From positions 2,294,001 to 2,358,000 of the forward strand of contig NZ_CP034142.1 of assembly GCF_003994855.1 (NCBI RefSeq): a DNA stretch of 64,000 nt, written 5' to 3'. Below the pieces are notes generated by a model. It was given only the letters and a program-made list of their open reading frames with translations, was not told the DNA's origin and did no database searches. Position numbers and translations under genes: made by a program. Source of the DNA: Marinobacter sp. NP-4(2019). GTDB lineage: Bacteria; Pseudomonadota; Gammaproteobacteria; Pseudomonadales; Oleiphilaceae. Each line of letters starts with the position of its first letter. The first letter of the stretch is position 1. Below are positions 48,789 to 59,351 of the stretch, one piece after another.

Positions 48789-51506
48789 ATGAACAACGAG
48801 TACCAGAACCTGCATCCGGCTATGGCCACCAAGCTGTCCCCTCCTGCTCGCTGGGGATACGATCTTCTTGAAAGGCCTCACTTGCTGGAAAAACTTCTAA
48901 CGAAGCAGCCTAAAAGGCTCATTCTGATTACCGCTGCGGCTGGCTATGGAAAGTCCACCCTGATGGCCCAGGGGAGCCAGGTACTTCAACAGCAGAAACA
49001 GGTGACAGCCTGGTTAACGATCGACGAGGATGATAACGACCCGGTTCGCCTGTTTACCTACCTATTTCTCGCATTACAAAGTGACAAGTCTGCCAGTCTT
49101 CAACTCCCCGAGCCTACCCGGATTACGCGTAACCATGCTGCCAAGCTAACCAGTCTGATGACCGAGTCCGGGGCACCAACAATACTGTTCATAGACGAGT
49201 TTGAGAATCTGATCAACCCGGATTCCCAGCAGTTGATCTACTGGATGCTGGATTACCTCCCCCCCGGTGCCCGAATGGTGATCGCATCACGAACCAGGCC
49301 GGCATGGGATCTCTCCAAATTGGCTATGCAGGGTGAGTTGCTCGAAGTGCACGAGCCGGACCTGAAACTGAGCAGCGACGAAGCTGCCCGGTTGACAGAG
49401 CTCCACGGTTCCAGACGCATAGACAAGCAACGTTTGGACATCCTGGTCGACAAAACAGAAGGGTGGTTGGCAGGTGCTCGATTGGCCTTACTGTGCCAGG
49501 ACAACTGGGAGAAAGACGTCGATTGGATCAATGCACTCAGCGGTGAAATTGAGCAGATTGCTGATTTTCTTTACGCACAGGTGTTCCGGCAACTTGAGAC
49601 GGAACAGCAGCTATTCCTTCTAAAGGTTTCAATTCTGAACCGAATGACAGCCGGAGCCTGCGAATCCCTAACCCAGGAATCCGGCGCTCAGACCCAGCTA
49701 CAGAGTCTCTGCCGCAAAGGTCTATTTATCCAGCCTATTGATCCGGAGCGCAAGTGGTTCAGGATGCACGGCCTTATGCGGCAATTTCTCCGTAACCGGC
49801 TAAAGCAGCAAATGCCAAACCAGTACGGTTTGCTCCATGAAACTGCCGCACGATGGTTCGCTAACCACAATTCGCGGATTGAGGCGGTGCACTACGCCAT
49901 TGCCGCTAATAACCCCAAATTGGCACTGGAAATCCTGGAAGATGTCAGCAAGTCGTTAATTGAAAAAGGCCAGCTTCGAACTCTTTCGGATCTGGCAAAA
50001 CACATACCGGACTCCTTTCTGGATGGGCATTATCAACTGATCGCGAATCTCTGTCTGGCCAATCTTCTGATACACGAGCTGGGAAGTGCACAACGCTACA
50101 GTTCCATGATGGAACACGTTTCCTCCATTCTGGAAGTCAATAAAACATTGGCCGAGATACCTATCCTGGAACCACTGTTGATGACTGCGGAAGACAACAT
50201 GGTTCGTGCCAGTGAGATGGCGAAACAAAACCTTTCACACCTCCAGTCTGATCAAAGCCACTTTGAGCGGGGGGTACTTTCTAACATTATCGCTTTCGCC
50301 GAACTCGGTTTCGAAAACCACGAAAGCTCTCAACGCTACGTACTCCAGGCACGGGCATCGCATCTTGAAGCGAACAGTGCGTTGGGCCTGGCTTATGCCG
50401 ATATGATTACCGCTATGAGGGTGAGATCACAAGGCAAGTTGCAGCGGGCCAGGGAAATCGCCGGCAATGTCGGCCTTGGACCTGACTATGATCAAACGGG
50501 AAATGCGGCCCCCAATGAAATTGCCAAAGGCGTCGTCAACGGCTTTGAGATAGATCTGCTATATGAACTCAACGAGCTGGCAACTGCTGAAGACCTCTTA
50601 AAAGACTACGCCCCCTTGGGCCGAGAGAATGTTGCCCCGGACATCGTCATTCTGAGTTTCCTTACATCCGCCAGAATCGCCTTCGCGATGGGAAATACAG
50701 AGCTTGCATACAGTCGCCTGGACGAAGGGGAAATCGCCGGTATTCGTTGGCCCTTGCCAAGGCTAATCCAGTCAATGCGTTTGCAAAGAGTGCGATTCTC
50801 GCAACTTGAAGGAAAACTCGATCTGGCCAGAGACTATCTGGCCGATATCGATATGGCTCCGGACACCAGCCAGTCCTACCGGATCAGGTATATTGATCCG
50901 GTCAGCGAATGGGTAGCACTGGACCTGGTGCCATTGCGGCAGGCCCTGCAAGAGGGCGATACCGCCACCGTCTGGCAACAACTCTCCCAGTTGACAGAGG
51001 CATCCGGTGCCCGGACCGGCCGCCAGATTCAAGTACTACTGCTCAAAGCCGAGTGCCTTTCGAGAATGGGAAACCAGGAGGCAGCTCAGCATACCTTGAC
51101 CGAAGCCATTGACCTGGGGCGGGCCTGCGGCTTTATCAGAACCTTCGCGGACTCAGGCAGAACCATCATCGACTTGCTGAAATCGCTATACCAGGAATGG
51201 GCCAACAAGCCCGCCGCCTGCTTCCGGGAACGACGGGGCTATTGTCTCCAGTTACTTGAAGCCGCCAATGAAGCAGTCATACGCGGCCCATCAGACGAAG
51301 CCACCCTTGTCGAGCCCCTGTCAGATCGGGAATTACAGATGCTCACGCTCGTTGGCGATGGCCTGAAGAATGAACAGATTGCTGAACAGCTCTTTCTTTC
51401 AGTGAACACAGTCAAATGGCATCTCCGCAGGGCTTATGAAAAGCTTGATGTGCGTTCGCGGACCGAAGCCCTCGCCGAGGCGCGCCGGCGCGGTCTTATT
51501 CAATAA
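48789..51506 (+). CDS. LAL-type (MalT-like) LuxR-family transcriptional activator
   Basis: 905 residues starting at the ATG at 48789 (AAGG upstream). Domain order: N-terminal ATPase with Walker A TAAAGYGKST (about 48-57) and Walker B LFIDEFENL; a long region of helical TPR-like repeats (about 350-800); and a C-terminal LuxR helix-turn-helix (LSDRELQMLTLVGDGLKNEQ, then NTVKWHLRRAYEKLDV). MalT-type proteins bind ATP and an inducer, oligomerise and activate transcription from sites near -40. The gene sits between two operons that carry the shared 16-bp inverted repeat, so it is the natural candidate for its reader. Confidence 0.92.
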   Translation: MNNEYQNLHPAMATKLSPPARWGYDLLERPHLLEKLLTKQPKRLILITAAAGYGKSTLMAQGSQVLQQQKQVTAWLTIDEDDNDPVRLFTYLFLALQSDKSASLQLPEPTRITRNHAAKLTSLMTESGAPTILFIDEFENLINPDSQQLIYWMLDYLPPGARMVIASRTRPAWDLSKLAMQGELLEVHEPDLKLSSDEAARLTELHGSRRIDKQRLDILVDKTEGWLAGARLALLCQDNWEKDVDWINALSGEIEQIADFLYAQVFRQLETEQQLFLLKVSILNRMTAGACESLTQESGAQTQLQSLCRKGLFIQPIDPERKWFRMHGLMRQFLRNRLKQQMPNQYGLLHETAARWFANHNSRIEAVHYAIAANNPKLALEILEDVSKSLIEKGQLRTLSDLAKHIPDSFLDGHYQLIANLCLANLLIHELGSAQRYSSMMEHVSSILEVNKTLAEIPILEPLLMTAEDNMVRASEMAKQNLSHLQSDQSHFERGVLSNIIAFAELGFENHESSQRYVLQARASHLEANSALGLAYADMITAMRVRSQGKLQRAREIAGNVGLGPDYDQTGNAAPNEIAKGVVNGFEIDLLYELNELATAEDLLKDYAPLGRENVAPDIVILSFLTSARIAFAMGNTELAYSRLDEGEIAGIRWPLPRLIQSMRLQRVRFSQLEGKLDLARDYLADIDMAPDTSQSYRIRYIDPVSEWVALDLVPLRQALQEGDTATVWQQLSQLTEASGARTGRQIQVLLLKAECLSRMGNQEAAQHTLTEAIDLGRACGFIRTFADSGRTIIDLLKSLYQEWANKPAACFRERRGYCLQLLEAANEAVIRGPSDEATLVEPLSDRELQMLTLVGDGLKNEQIAEQLFLSVNTVKWHLRRAYEKLDVRSRTEALAEARRRGLIQ

Positions 51507-51589
51507 TCAACACCTTTTCCTAAGCCGCGCCTGCCCCAGGGTGCGGCTGTCTCTGCTCCATTCGCATCCATCCCATATCTAACCCATAT

Positions 51590-51634
51590 CCATCCTTTCG
51601 GATGGTTGGGCGCCAGCCTCGCTTTGTTAGTTTG
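51590..51634 (+). promoter_or_regulatory. LAL-type operator plus -10 region for the DUF1302 operon
   Basis: CCATCCTTTCGGATGG (51590-51605), 18 bp, then TTGTTAGTTT. Operator and spacing match those at 43243 and 42564. Leader to the DUF1302 start is about 60 nt. Confidence 0.65.
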
Positions 51635-51697
51635 AAACTGAGCCAAAGCACCCCGTTTTGGCAAAACCGTTCGATAACAATAAAGACGAGGTCCCCT

Positions 51698-53323
51698 ATG
51701 AAGCGAGTTCACGTAACTCTCGTTGCTGCGATAGCCTCTGCAGTGCATCTGCCAGTTCATGCTCTGTCGTTCGATCCAGGTGGTGGCGTTTCCGTAGATC
51801 TGGATACCACCCTGGGTTACGACGCCCAGTGGCGGATGGAGCGTCAGGACTCCAAAGTACTTTCGGCCGGCGGAAATCAAATCGTCGCTTTAGTCACTGA
51901 CGACGGCAATCGTAACTTTGATAAGGGTGACATGATCCAGAATCGAGTCAGCTTTGGGTCGGATCTGGACATAAATTACGGTTCAGGAGGTGTTTTTCTG
52001 CGAGCACGTGGTTGGTATGACGAGGTCTATGATGACAGAGCCTTGGCAGAGCAGAGTAACCCAATACTTGGAGTAGGGACCTCCAAGCCATTTCAGAAGG
52101 ATGGCATTGAACTCTACCGCTCGGAAATCGAATTGTTGGATGCGTTTCTCTATCAGTCTATTGGTCTGGGAGAAAGCATGCTTGATGTCAGGCTCGGTCG
52201 CCAAGTCGTCAGCTGGGGTGAGAGCGTTTTTCTCGGTGGCGGAATCTCGTCTGCTCAGGGCCCTGTAGATGCCACCAAAGCAAACACCCCCAGCCCTGAA
52301 CTTAAGGACATATTCCTTCCCGTCGGTCAAGTTTATGCTTCGCTCGACCTAAATAACAGTCTCTCAGTGAGTGCCTACTACCAGTATGAATGGGAAGAAA
52401 CGCGTATTGATTCACCAGGTACTTATTTCAACTTCGTAGAGGTGTTTGGCTGGAAAGCGGCGGGAGATATCGTCGATCTGCCGGTCAGTGGAGCCTTCCC
52501 GTTCGAGGTGAGGCGCGACAAGCCTGATGAAGGTCAATATGGGGTAGCCATGCGTTACCTAGCGGAATCACTTAACCATACGGAGTTTGGTCTCTATTAC
52601 CTGAACTTTAATGACTTTATGCCTTCCATCCAATTTGCCCCATCTCAGGGTCTTGGCTCGTATGCCACGCTTGAGTATTTCGAAGATGTCAAGTTGATTG
52701 GCGCAAGTTTCGGAACGGTCTTCGGTGATACTAACGTTAGTGGCGAGGTTAATTTTCGTAATGGGCAGCCTGTTCGCTTGAACGGTTTCCACCCCGATGG
52801 CCAGGCGTTTTACTATAGCGAAGCCGATACACTCCAAGCCCAGGTGTCTGCCGTACATATCTTTGGCAGCTCCGCATTCTGGGACAATCTCGTCCTGTTA
52901 GCTGAAGTAGCCCACAACCGCGTTCTCGATCTGGATAAAGACGGATTCGCCCAGAACAACCTTGACCTGGACCTTTCCGACATTTCCTCGGCCCTGCACG
53001 GTGATCGCAGTGCTTCAAGCGCCATCGCTCGGCTATCGGCAGACTACTTCACCGTTGCCAGCGGACTGGACCTGAACGTCAGTCTTACCTATCGGGATGA
53101 CTTCAACGGGGTCTCTGCAGTGCCGTTTACGTTCGTGGAGGGAAACCGGGTAGCAGGCTTGACAGCGGACTTTATTTACACTGGGGGACACAGCTTTGGC
53201 GCAGGCTACACCTGGTTCCTGACCAGCCCCACTGACATTCTCGAAGATAAAGGCCGTCTCGAATTGGAACACCTGAATGCGGACCGTGATTACGCGTCTC
53301 TGTATTACAAATATCGCTTTTAA
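51698..53323 (+). CDS. DUF1302 family outer-membrane protein
   Basis: 541 residues. A signal peptide (MKRVHVTLVAAIASAVHLPVHA) and a beta-strand-rich body rich in aromatic residues, ending in YYKYRF with a C-terminal phenylalanine, indicate an outer-membrane barrel. DUF1302 genes are commonly found with DUF1329 and MMPL-type genes and are thought to take part in movement of hydrophobic compounds across the outer membrane. The start was chosen at the ATG with GACGAGG upstream; an in-frame codon at 51602 overlaps the operator. Confidence 0.88.
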   Translation: MKRVHVTLVAAIASAVHLPVHALSFDPGGGVSVDLDTTLGYDAQWRMERQDSKVLSAGGNQIVALVTDDGNRNFDKGDMIQNRVSFGSDLDINYGSGGVFLRARGWYDEVYDDRALAEQSNPILGVGTSKPFQKDGIELYRSEIELLDAFLYQSIGLGESMLDVRLGRQVVSWGESVFLGGGISSAQGPVDATKANTPSPELKDIFLPVGQVYASLDLNNSLSVSAYYQYEWEETRIDSPGTYFNFVEVFGWKAAGDIVDLPVSGAFPFEVRRDKPDEGQYGVAMRYLAESLNHTEFGLYYLNFNDFMPSIQFAPSQGLGSYATLEYFEDVKLIGASFGTVFGDTNVSGEVNFRNGQPVRLNGFHPDGQAFYYSEADTLQAQVSAVHIFGSSAFWDNLVLLAEVAHNRVLDLDKDGFAQNNLDLDLSDISSALHGDRSASSAIARLSADYFTVASGLDLNVSLTYRDDFNGVSAVPFTFVEGNRVAGLTADFIYTGGHSFGAGYTWFLTSPTDILEDKGRLELEHLNADRDYASLYYKYRF

Positions 53324-53375
53324 CTTTCCCAACCAACAATAACGATCCGGAAAAGATCCGGAAAGGAGTTCTCAA

Positions 53376-54743
53376 ATGAGTATTCACAAGCTGAAAATTA
53401 CTATACCGCTGCTCGCTCTGGTCATTGGTGCTGGCCAAACCATCGCTGCCGTGTCTCCAGATGAGGCTGCACGACTCGGTAATGAATTGACGCCCGTAGG
53501 CGCGGAACGGGCCGGCAACTCCGATGGAACGATTCCGGCATGGAGTGGTGGAATGACCACGCCGCCTCCGGGCTACGTGTCAGGCGGTCCGCGCATTGAT
53601 CCGTTTGCCGACGAGTCTCCTCTTTTCACCATCACAGCCGAAAACTATCAACAGTATGCTGAGCGCCTGACTACAGGACAGATCGCCTTGTTCGAGCGTT
53701 ATCCTGATTTCAGGATGCCTATCTATCCCACCCACCGTACTGCAGCCGCACCGCAGTTTATCTATGATTTCACCAAAGAAAACGCTACTCGGACTCTCCT
53801 TATAGAGAACGGTAGTGGTGTCACTAAAGCCTATGGTGGATACCCGTTTCCAATTCCTCAAAATGGCTTTGAAGTCCTCTGGAATCATAACCTCCGCTGG
53901 TTTGGTCGCGGCTCTCAAAAAAACTACATCAATCTCACTGTTTATCCGAATGGCCAAACGACCGTTGGTCAGGGCGAAATGTGGGAATCGTATCCCTACC
54001 ATAACCCCGCAGGAACCCTCGAAAGCTTCGAAGGCGATATCTGGCACCTAATGCTCCAATATTCCCTTCCTGTGCGGCGCAAAGGTGAAGTAATTCTGTT
54101 ACGTGACCCACTCAATTCTGCAATCTCTCCCCGACAGGCTTGGCAGTATATTCCTGGTCAGCGTCGTGTTCGTCGCGCCCCTACCATTAGCCATGATACT
54201 CCAAATGCACAATTTGCCGGCCAGGCTACCTATGACGATGCCTTTATGTTCAACGGAACACCAGATCGTTACAACATCAAACTAATTGGCAAAAAAGAGA
54301 TTTACATTCCCTACAATAATAATGGAATGCTGCTTGAAGCTCAAAAAGGCCTAGACTCAATTATGGAAATAGCCACTCCGCATTTTCCTGATCCTGACTT
54401 AGCTCGTTGGGAACTCCACAGAGTTTGGGTTATCGAAGCCCAACTCAAAGAGGGAGCCCGACATGTGTACCATAAACGCACGTTTTATGTGGATGAGGAC
54501 AGCTGGGCAATAGCAGCAACTGATATCTATGACGGTCGTGACAACCTATGGCGTATAGGTTTCTCCAATTTCCTTAATGCGTATGACGTGCCGGTCACTG
54601 CTATTCGTTCTTATTGGCATACAGACCTGCAAAACGGAGCATACGCATTCAACGAAGTTGATCTGGAGCCAGTACGGTACTACGAAGGGGAAGACGACAA
54701 CTTCTATACACCCGCACAGGTTCGAAAAATGAGCCGCCGATAA
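53376..54743 (+). CDS. DUF1329 family periplasmic/outer-membrane protein
   Basis: 455 residues with a signal peptide (MSIHKLKITIPLLALVIGAGQTIA) and the family's N-terminal signature (RLGNELTPVGAERAGNSDGTIPAWSGG). The fold of DUF1329 resembles LolB/LolA-type lipid-binding barrels, so it may carry a hydrophobic ligand through the periplasm. It comes second after DUF1302, with AAAGGAG before the ATG. Confidence 0.88.
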   Translation: MSIHKLKITIPLLALVIGAGQTIAAVSPDEAARLGNELTPVGAERAGNSDGTIPAWSGGMTTPPPGYVSGGPRIDPFADESPLFTITAENYQQYAERLTTGQIALFERYPDFRMPIYPTHRTAAAPQFIYDFTKENATRTLLIENGSGVTKAYGGYPFPIPQNGFEVLWNHNLRWFGRGSQKNYINLTVYPNGQTTVGQGEMWESYPYHNPAGTLESFEGDIWHLMLQYSLPVRRKGEVILLRDPLNSAISPRQAWQYIPGQRRVRRAPTISHDTPNAQFAGQATYDDAFMFNGTPDRYNIKLIGKKEIYIPYNNNGMLLEAQKGLDSIMEIATPHFPDPDLARWELHRVWVIEAQLKEGARHVYHKRTFYVDEDSWAIAATDIYDGRDNLWRIGFSNFLNAYDVPVTAIRSYWHTDLQNGAYAFNEVDLEPVRYYEGEDDNFYTPAQVRKMSRR

Positions 54744-54805
54744 AACAAATTCTGATGATCGCTCCGGGCCGATCTGCGGCCCGGTTTCCACAACAAGAAT
54801 GAGCG

Positions 54806-55966
54806 ATGGTTATGACTGATCAAACTTTTCGGCGCCACGGTACCCGGTTGTTGACGGCGGTATGGATATCCACGCTGTGTTTCGCATGGAGCTATTCTAC
54901 TCCCGCCTTCACACAAGGGGACGCGCTTGAAACCCCCGCCCGGCCCACCGAACTGGCCGAACACTCTCTGGTTCTCGATATAACACGGACGGGAGACCGG
55001 CTGTTTGCAGTAGGCGAACGGGGGCACATCATCTGGACGGACAACCTTAACAGCCTGAGCTGGGAACAAAGCGCAGTTCCGGTCCGTACCACCCTCACCA
55101 GTTGCTTCTTCGCAGATTCCAACATTGGCTGGGCGGTTGGACACGACGGCGTTGTGCTTAAAACGGAAGACGGCGGGCTCACTTGGCGCACTCTGCTAAA
55201 CGGTTTCGAAGCCAATAGACTGATAGAGCAACATGCTACAGACCTGCAGGAGCAGGCCGAACAAGCCCTGAGCGATGCTGCGCCAGAAGAAGAGTCCGCC
55301 CTCCAGGAGACCCTTGAGGCCATGGAGTATGCCGCACAGGATGCGAGCAGTTTTCTCGAAGAAGGCGCCAGCCGCCCGTTTCTGGATGTCTGGTTCCAGA
55401 ATGAGCAAGAGGGCTTTGTAATCGGTGCCTTTGGTCTGATTCTCAGGACAATTGATGGCGGCGAAAGTTGGATCTCTTGGCTCGACCGGCTGGAAAACCC
55501 CTACTCTTTGCACCTCAATAGCATTCGCAAAGTTGGCCAGGCTTTGTACATCACAGCCGAAGCCGGCGCCCTGTTCCGCTCCGCCGACAATGGTCAAACC
55601 TGGCAGCGGCTCGATAGCCCATATGATGGTTCACTTTTTGGGATTCTGGGCAGCGGAGGCGGTCGTCTTATCACCTTTGGTTTGCGCGGCCACGCTTTCC
55701 AGTCTCTAGATAACGGAGACAGTTGGACCGAGATTGAGACCGGCACCAGTTCCTCGTTGTTTGGCGGCACCCTACTGCCGGATGGTACGGCCGTCCTGGT
55801 AGGTACACAGGGGGTAACTGTATTCATTGACCGGAACGGTCACGTTGGTGAAATCCGGCAAGCCGACAATCGCCTTCCCTTAAGCCAAGTTATTTCCTTG
55901 GAGACGGAACTTCTAACCGTCGGATTGGGTGGCATTCAGGCTCAACCCCTGACCCACGATCAATAA
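54806..55966 (+). CDS. YCF48/BNR-repeat secreted protein
   Basis: 386 residues with a signal peptide and repeated BNR/Asp-box motifs (TEDGGLTW, TIDGGESW, SADNGQTW, SLDNGDSW), indicating a beta-propeller like YCF48/HCF136. A coiled-coil insert (about 145-180, DLQEQAEQALSDAAPEEESA region) interrupts the propeller. In DUF1302/MMPL operons such a protein is a constant member, probably a periplasmic assembly factor for the transporter. ATGs at 54806 and 54812 are both possible starts. Confidence 0.85.
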   Translation: MVMTDQTFRRHGTRLLTAVWISTLCFAWSYSTPAFTQGDALETPARPTELAEHSLVLDITRTGDRLFAVGERGHIIWTDNLNSLSWEQSAVPVRTTLTSCFFADSNIGWAVGHDGVVLKTEDGGLTWRTLLNGFEANRLIEQHATDLQEQAEQALSDAAPEEESALQETLEAMEYAAQDASSFLEEGASRPFLDVWFQNEQEGFVIGAFGLILRTIDGGESWISWLDRLENPYSLHLNSIRKVGQALYITAEAGALFRSADNGQTWQRLDSPYDGSLFGILGSGGGRLITFGLRGHAFQSLDNGDSWTEIETGTSSSLFGGTLLPDGTAVLVGTQGVTVFIDRNGHVGEIRQADNRLPLSQVISLETELLTVGLGGIQAQPLTHDQ

Positions 55967-55979
55967 GGGAGCTACAGTC

Positions 55980-58421
55980 ATGAACTCCAATTTAGAACAT
56001 CATCTGCGACATCCAGTCGCCGACTCGGAAGCCGGAGTCGAGCGATTCGTGTTCCGTCACCGAGCAATTCTCATCCTCACCTTCCTCTTACTGACTATAT
56101 ACCTTGCTGTTCAGGCTAGCCGGATTGAGCCGGATGCCAGTTTTGAAAAGATGATTCCAACCAGCCATCCCTATGTGGAGAGTTATCTGGAACACAAGCA
56201 GGACCTGCAGGGCCTGGGCCAGGCCCTTCGGGTGGTGGTTTCAGCAAAACAAGGCGATATCTTCTCCCCGGATTTTCAGGAAACGCTGAGACAGGTCCAC
56301 GAGGAAGTTTTTTACATCCCGGGTGTAGAAAGATCGGCACTGCGGTCGATCTGGTCACCGGCCATACGTTGGAACGAGGTGACTGAACAGGGCTTCACCG
56401 GTGGTCCCGTTGTGGGTCCAAGTTACGATGGCTCAAAGGAGGAACTGGAAAACCTGAGATCTAATATACTCAAATCGGGTCAGGTTGGCGCATTGGTGGC
56501 CAACGATTTTCGTTCCGCAATGATTTATGCCCCTCTCATGGAGCTCAACCCGGAGACCGGCGACGCCATCGATTACCAGGAACTGTCCAATCAACTTGAA
56601 GAGCGAATACGTGATAAGTTCCAGAGCGAGAATATAGGCATCCATATTACCGGTTTTGCCAAAGTCGTCGGTGACTTAATTGATGGCATTTATCTGGTAG
56701 CGATGTTCTTCGGCCTTGCACTGCTCATCACCCTCGTGCTGCTCTACGCTTATTCCCGTTGCCTCCGGAGCTCGTTGTCCATCCTTTTGTGCTCGGTTGT
56801 GGCGGTTGTATGGCAACTAGGGCTGCTAAAAACTCTCGGGTACGGACTGGACCCCTATTCAATCCTCATTCCATTTCTTGTATTTGCCATTGGGGTCAGT
56901 CATGGCGTACAAATTGTGAACGCCATTGCCCATGAGATGTTTTTCGGCGCCGGCAAAGAACGTTCAGCACGGTTGGCTTTCCGCAACCTCTATATCGCAG
57001 GCATTATTGCTCTAGTCAGCGACGGAGTGGGCTTTGCCACCCTCATGGTTATTGATATTGCTGTGATTCAGGATCTGGCTATCGCCGCTAGTATCGGGGT
57101 TGCTGTGCTGATTCTTACCAATCTGATCCTCTTGCCGGTCATGATGTCCTATATCGGAATCGGCCAGGCTGCAATAAAACGTCAGCAGTCCAATGAGCGT
57201 AAGGACCACCATCCTGTTTGGCACTTTCTTGCCTCGCTCACTAGGCCGTCCAGAGCCAAAGTAGCCCTTACAGCTGCAGTCATCCTCGCAGCCGGAGGCG
57301 TTTATCTTAGTCAGGACTTGAAGATCGGCGATCTGGATGCCGGAGCACCGGAACTACGCCCGGACTCCCGCTATAATCGTGACAACGCATTCCTTACGGA
57401 GAACTACAGCACCAGTACAGATATCTTTGTAGTTATGGTTCAAACCGCGAAGGATCAATGCTCTGATTACCAGGCACTGGACGTGATTGATCAATTACAG
57501 TGGCGACTAGAACAGCTCCCGGGCGTTCAATCGTCTCAGTCATTAGTTAATCATACCAAACAAATGATGGCAGGCTATAATGAGGGCTATATCAAGTGGC
57601 TCGCCCTCAACCGCAACCAACAACTGCTCGATCAAGCTTCGATCAAGGCGGCTCCGGGTACGATTAACGCTGACTGCAGCCTGACGCCAGTATTCGTCTA
57701 CCTAGACGACCACAAGGCGAAAACCCTTGAGTCGGTGGTCGCTGAGGCAGAAGCGTTCAAATCGGAGTTCTCGGAGATCTATGGTATTGAAATCGAACTG
57801 GCGGCCGGGAATGCAGGCATTGAGGCGGCAACCAATATTGTTATCGCGAAAGCCCAATACTGGATGCTCGCGTGGGTTTACGGTGTCGTCGGTATTCTGT
57901 GTCTACTAACTTTCCGGTCATTGCGCACGGTACTTTGTATCCTTCTCCCTTTGGCCTTGACCTCACTTTTGTGCCAGGCCCTAATGGCGCAACTCGGTAT
58001 TGGGGTGAAAGTCGCCACGTTGCCGGTCATTGCATTGGGTGTGGGAATCGGTGTGGACTACGGCATCTACATTTATAGCAAGCTGGAATATTTTCTCAAG
58101 CAAGGCCAGTCATTCCATGATGCGTACTTCAATACCTTAAGAACCACCGGCAAAGCTGTTGCTTTCACCGGGCTCACGCTGGGTATCGGGGTAGGAACCT
58201 GGGTGATGTCTCCCATTAAATTCCAAGCCGATATGGGGTTACTTCTGACATTCATGTTTGTGTGGAACATGATTGGCGCCCTGGTATTACTCCCGGCCCT
58301 GGCAACCTTGCTGAATAAACGCCCTGCTTCCCGCGAGGAATCTGGTGAAGCAGAAGACAGCAACGGATCTGCAGAGCCAACATCTGCCGGGGTTGACTCC
58401 AGACTGTCCATTTTGTCCTAG
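55980..58421 (+). CDS. MMPL-type RND transporter
   Basis: 813 residues with about twelve membrane helices in the RND/MMPL arrangement: one helix, a large periplasmic loop, five helices, and a repeat of the same. The IALGVGIGVDYGIYIYSK segment is the conserved helix of the second half. MMPL proteins export or import lipids in an energy-dependent way. Starting 13 bp after the YCF48 stop, it completes the envelope operon DUF1302-DUF1329-YCF48-MMPL. Confidence 0.9.
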   Translation: MNSNLEHHLRHPVADSEAGVERFVFRHRAILILTFLLLTIYLAVQASRIEPDASFEKMIPTSHPYVESYLEHKQDLQGLGQALRVVVSAKQGDIFSPDFQETLRQVHEEVFYIPGVERSALRSIWSPAIRWNEVTEQGFTGGPVVGPSYDGSKEELENLRSNILKSGQVGALVANDFRSAMIYAPLMELNPETGDAIDYQELSNQLEERIRDKFQSENIGIHITGFAKVVGDLIDGIYLVAMFFGLALLITLVLLYAYSRCLRSSLSILLCSVVAVVWQLGLLKTLGYGLDPYSILIPFLVFAIGVSHGVQIVNAIAHEMFFGAGKERSARLAFRNLYIAGIIALVSDGVGFATLMVIDIAVIQDLAIAASIGVAVLILTNLILLPVMMSYIGIGQAAIKRQQSNERKDHHPVWHFLASLTRPSRAKVALTAAVILAAGGVYLSQDLKIGDLDAGAPELRPDSRYNRDNAFLTENYSTSTDIFVVMVQTAKDQCSDYQALDVIDQLQWRLEQLPGVQSSQSLVNHTKQMMAGYNEGYIKWLALNRNQQLLDQASIKAAPGTINADCSLTPVFVYLDDHKAKTLESVVAEAEAFKSEFSEIYGIEIELAAGNAGIEAATNIVIAKAQYWMLAWVYGVVGILCLLTFRSLRTVLCILLPLALTSLLCQALMAQLGIGVKVATLPVIALGVGIGVDYGIYIYSKLEYFLKQGQSFHDAYFNTLRTTGKAVAFTGLTLGIGVGTWVMSPIKFQADMGLLLTFMFVWNMIGALVLLPALATLLNKRPASREESGEAEDSNGSAEPTSAGVDSRLSILS

Positions 58422-58547
58422 CGCTTTCGATGGACGAACACTGTGAAGAGTTCAGCGCACTCAGCCGCTGAGCGCCTTCGCATACAACACCACATCTGCC
58501 AGTAATGAGAATGCCGTAGACGACTGAAGTCGGCTTGTGTAGCACAG

Positions 58548-58720
58548 TTAGTAACCTGGAAAAACCATATTGAAGCTCTCCAACACTTCCACCAGACGCC
58601 CCCTGTCGATGTAAGACTTCGCCATGCTTTCCGGTACGTAGGCCAGTCCAAATCCCTCCACGGTGGCGACCATTACCTGGTAGGTTCTGTTGAATAGATA
58701 TTCCCAAGGCGCGGGAGGGT
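58548..58720 (-). pseudogene. LysR-family regulator remnant (C-terminal end)
   Basis: The last ~55 residues of a LysR substrate-binding domain are readable (VEGFGLAYVPESMAKSYIDRGRLVEVLESF, then FPGY). The sequence to the right is broken into different frames and has no HTH domain, so the gene is dead. It may have regulated the neighbouring SDR/hydrolase genes. Confidence 0.6.
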
Positions 58721-58964
58721 CGCACACAAACATTCTGAGCATAGGCCGAATCCCCCTCTTAGGCGCAGAAGCACTAATGATGGAATAGTTCAAACCACAG
58801 GCCGCGAGTTTCACGCTGATAGTTGGGGGTCTCACGATGTCGCCCAGCGCACTTGGTGGCAATTTGTGACCGTGGGAGTTGCTCAACAATGACTCTTCTA
58901 AAGGTTGGCCTATCACCGACCAAACGACGCATATCGGACTCAAATTCCTCCATGAAGTCGTCAA

Positions 58965-59351
58965 GCTTGGGGCGTTCTATGAGAAGTTCGTGGCGAACTT
59001 CAAGCGAGTGAAAGAGAAGTGCGCGAGTTGACGCCCTTCTTTCGAGTCCGAGCTGGACGACCTCAGAAAGTGTTAAAGAATAGCCACAGAAGGTACTAAA
59101 TTTTCACAAGAAGTACTAAGCGGTGAGGTCGACATCTACTAATACATCGGTAACGGAGCTGTTAAATCCGAGGCCGGACGCTACTGGAACTTGCTTACTT
59201 TCCATAAGATTTTTTCTTTGTATCAATTATTTATCCGAAGGCTCCGCATGAACGCATAGCGCTCATCATTAGCAAGCTTTAGCCTGGGCGATGGGGCGAA
59301 CCGGAAGGGCTCGCCCATTACGTCGTTGGGAGTTGATTTGTGTTGGGTCGC
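58965..59351. other. gene-free stretch
   Basis: 387 bp with no convincing gene, RNA or repeat. A minus-strand frame near 58830-59045 is probably decayed coding sequence next to the LysR remnant. Confidence 0.4.
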
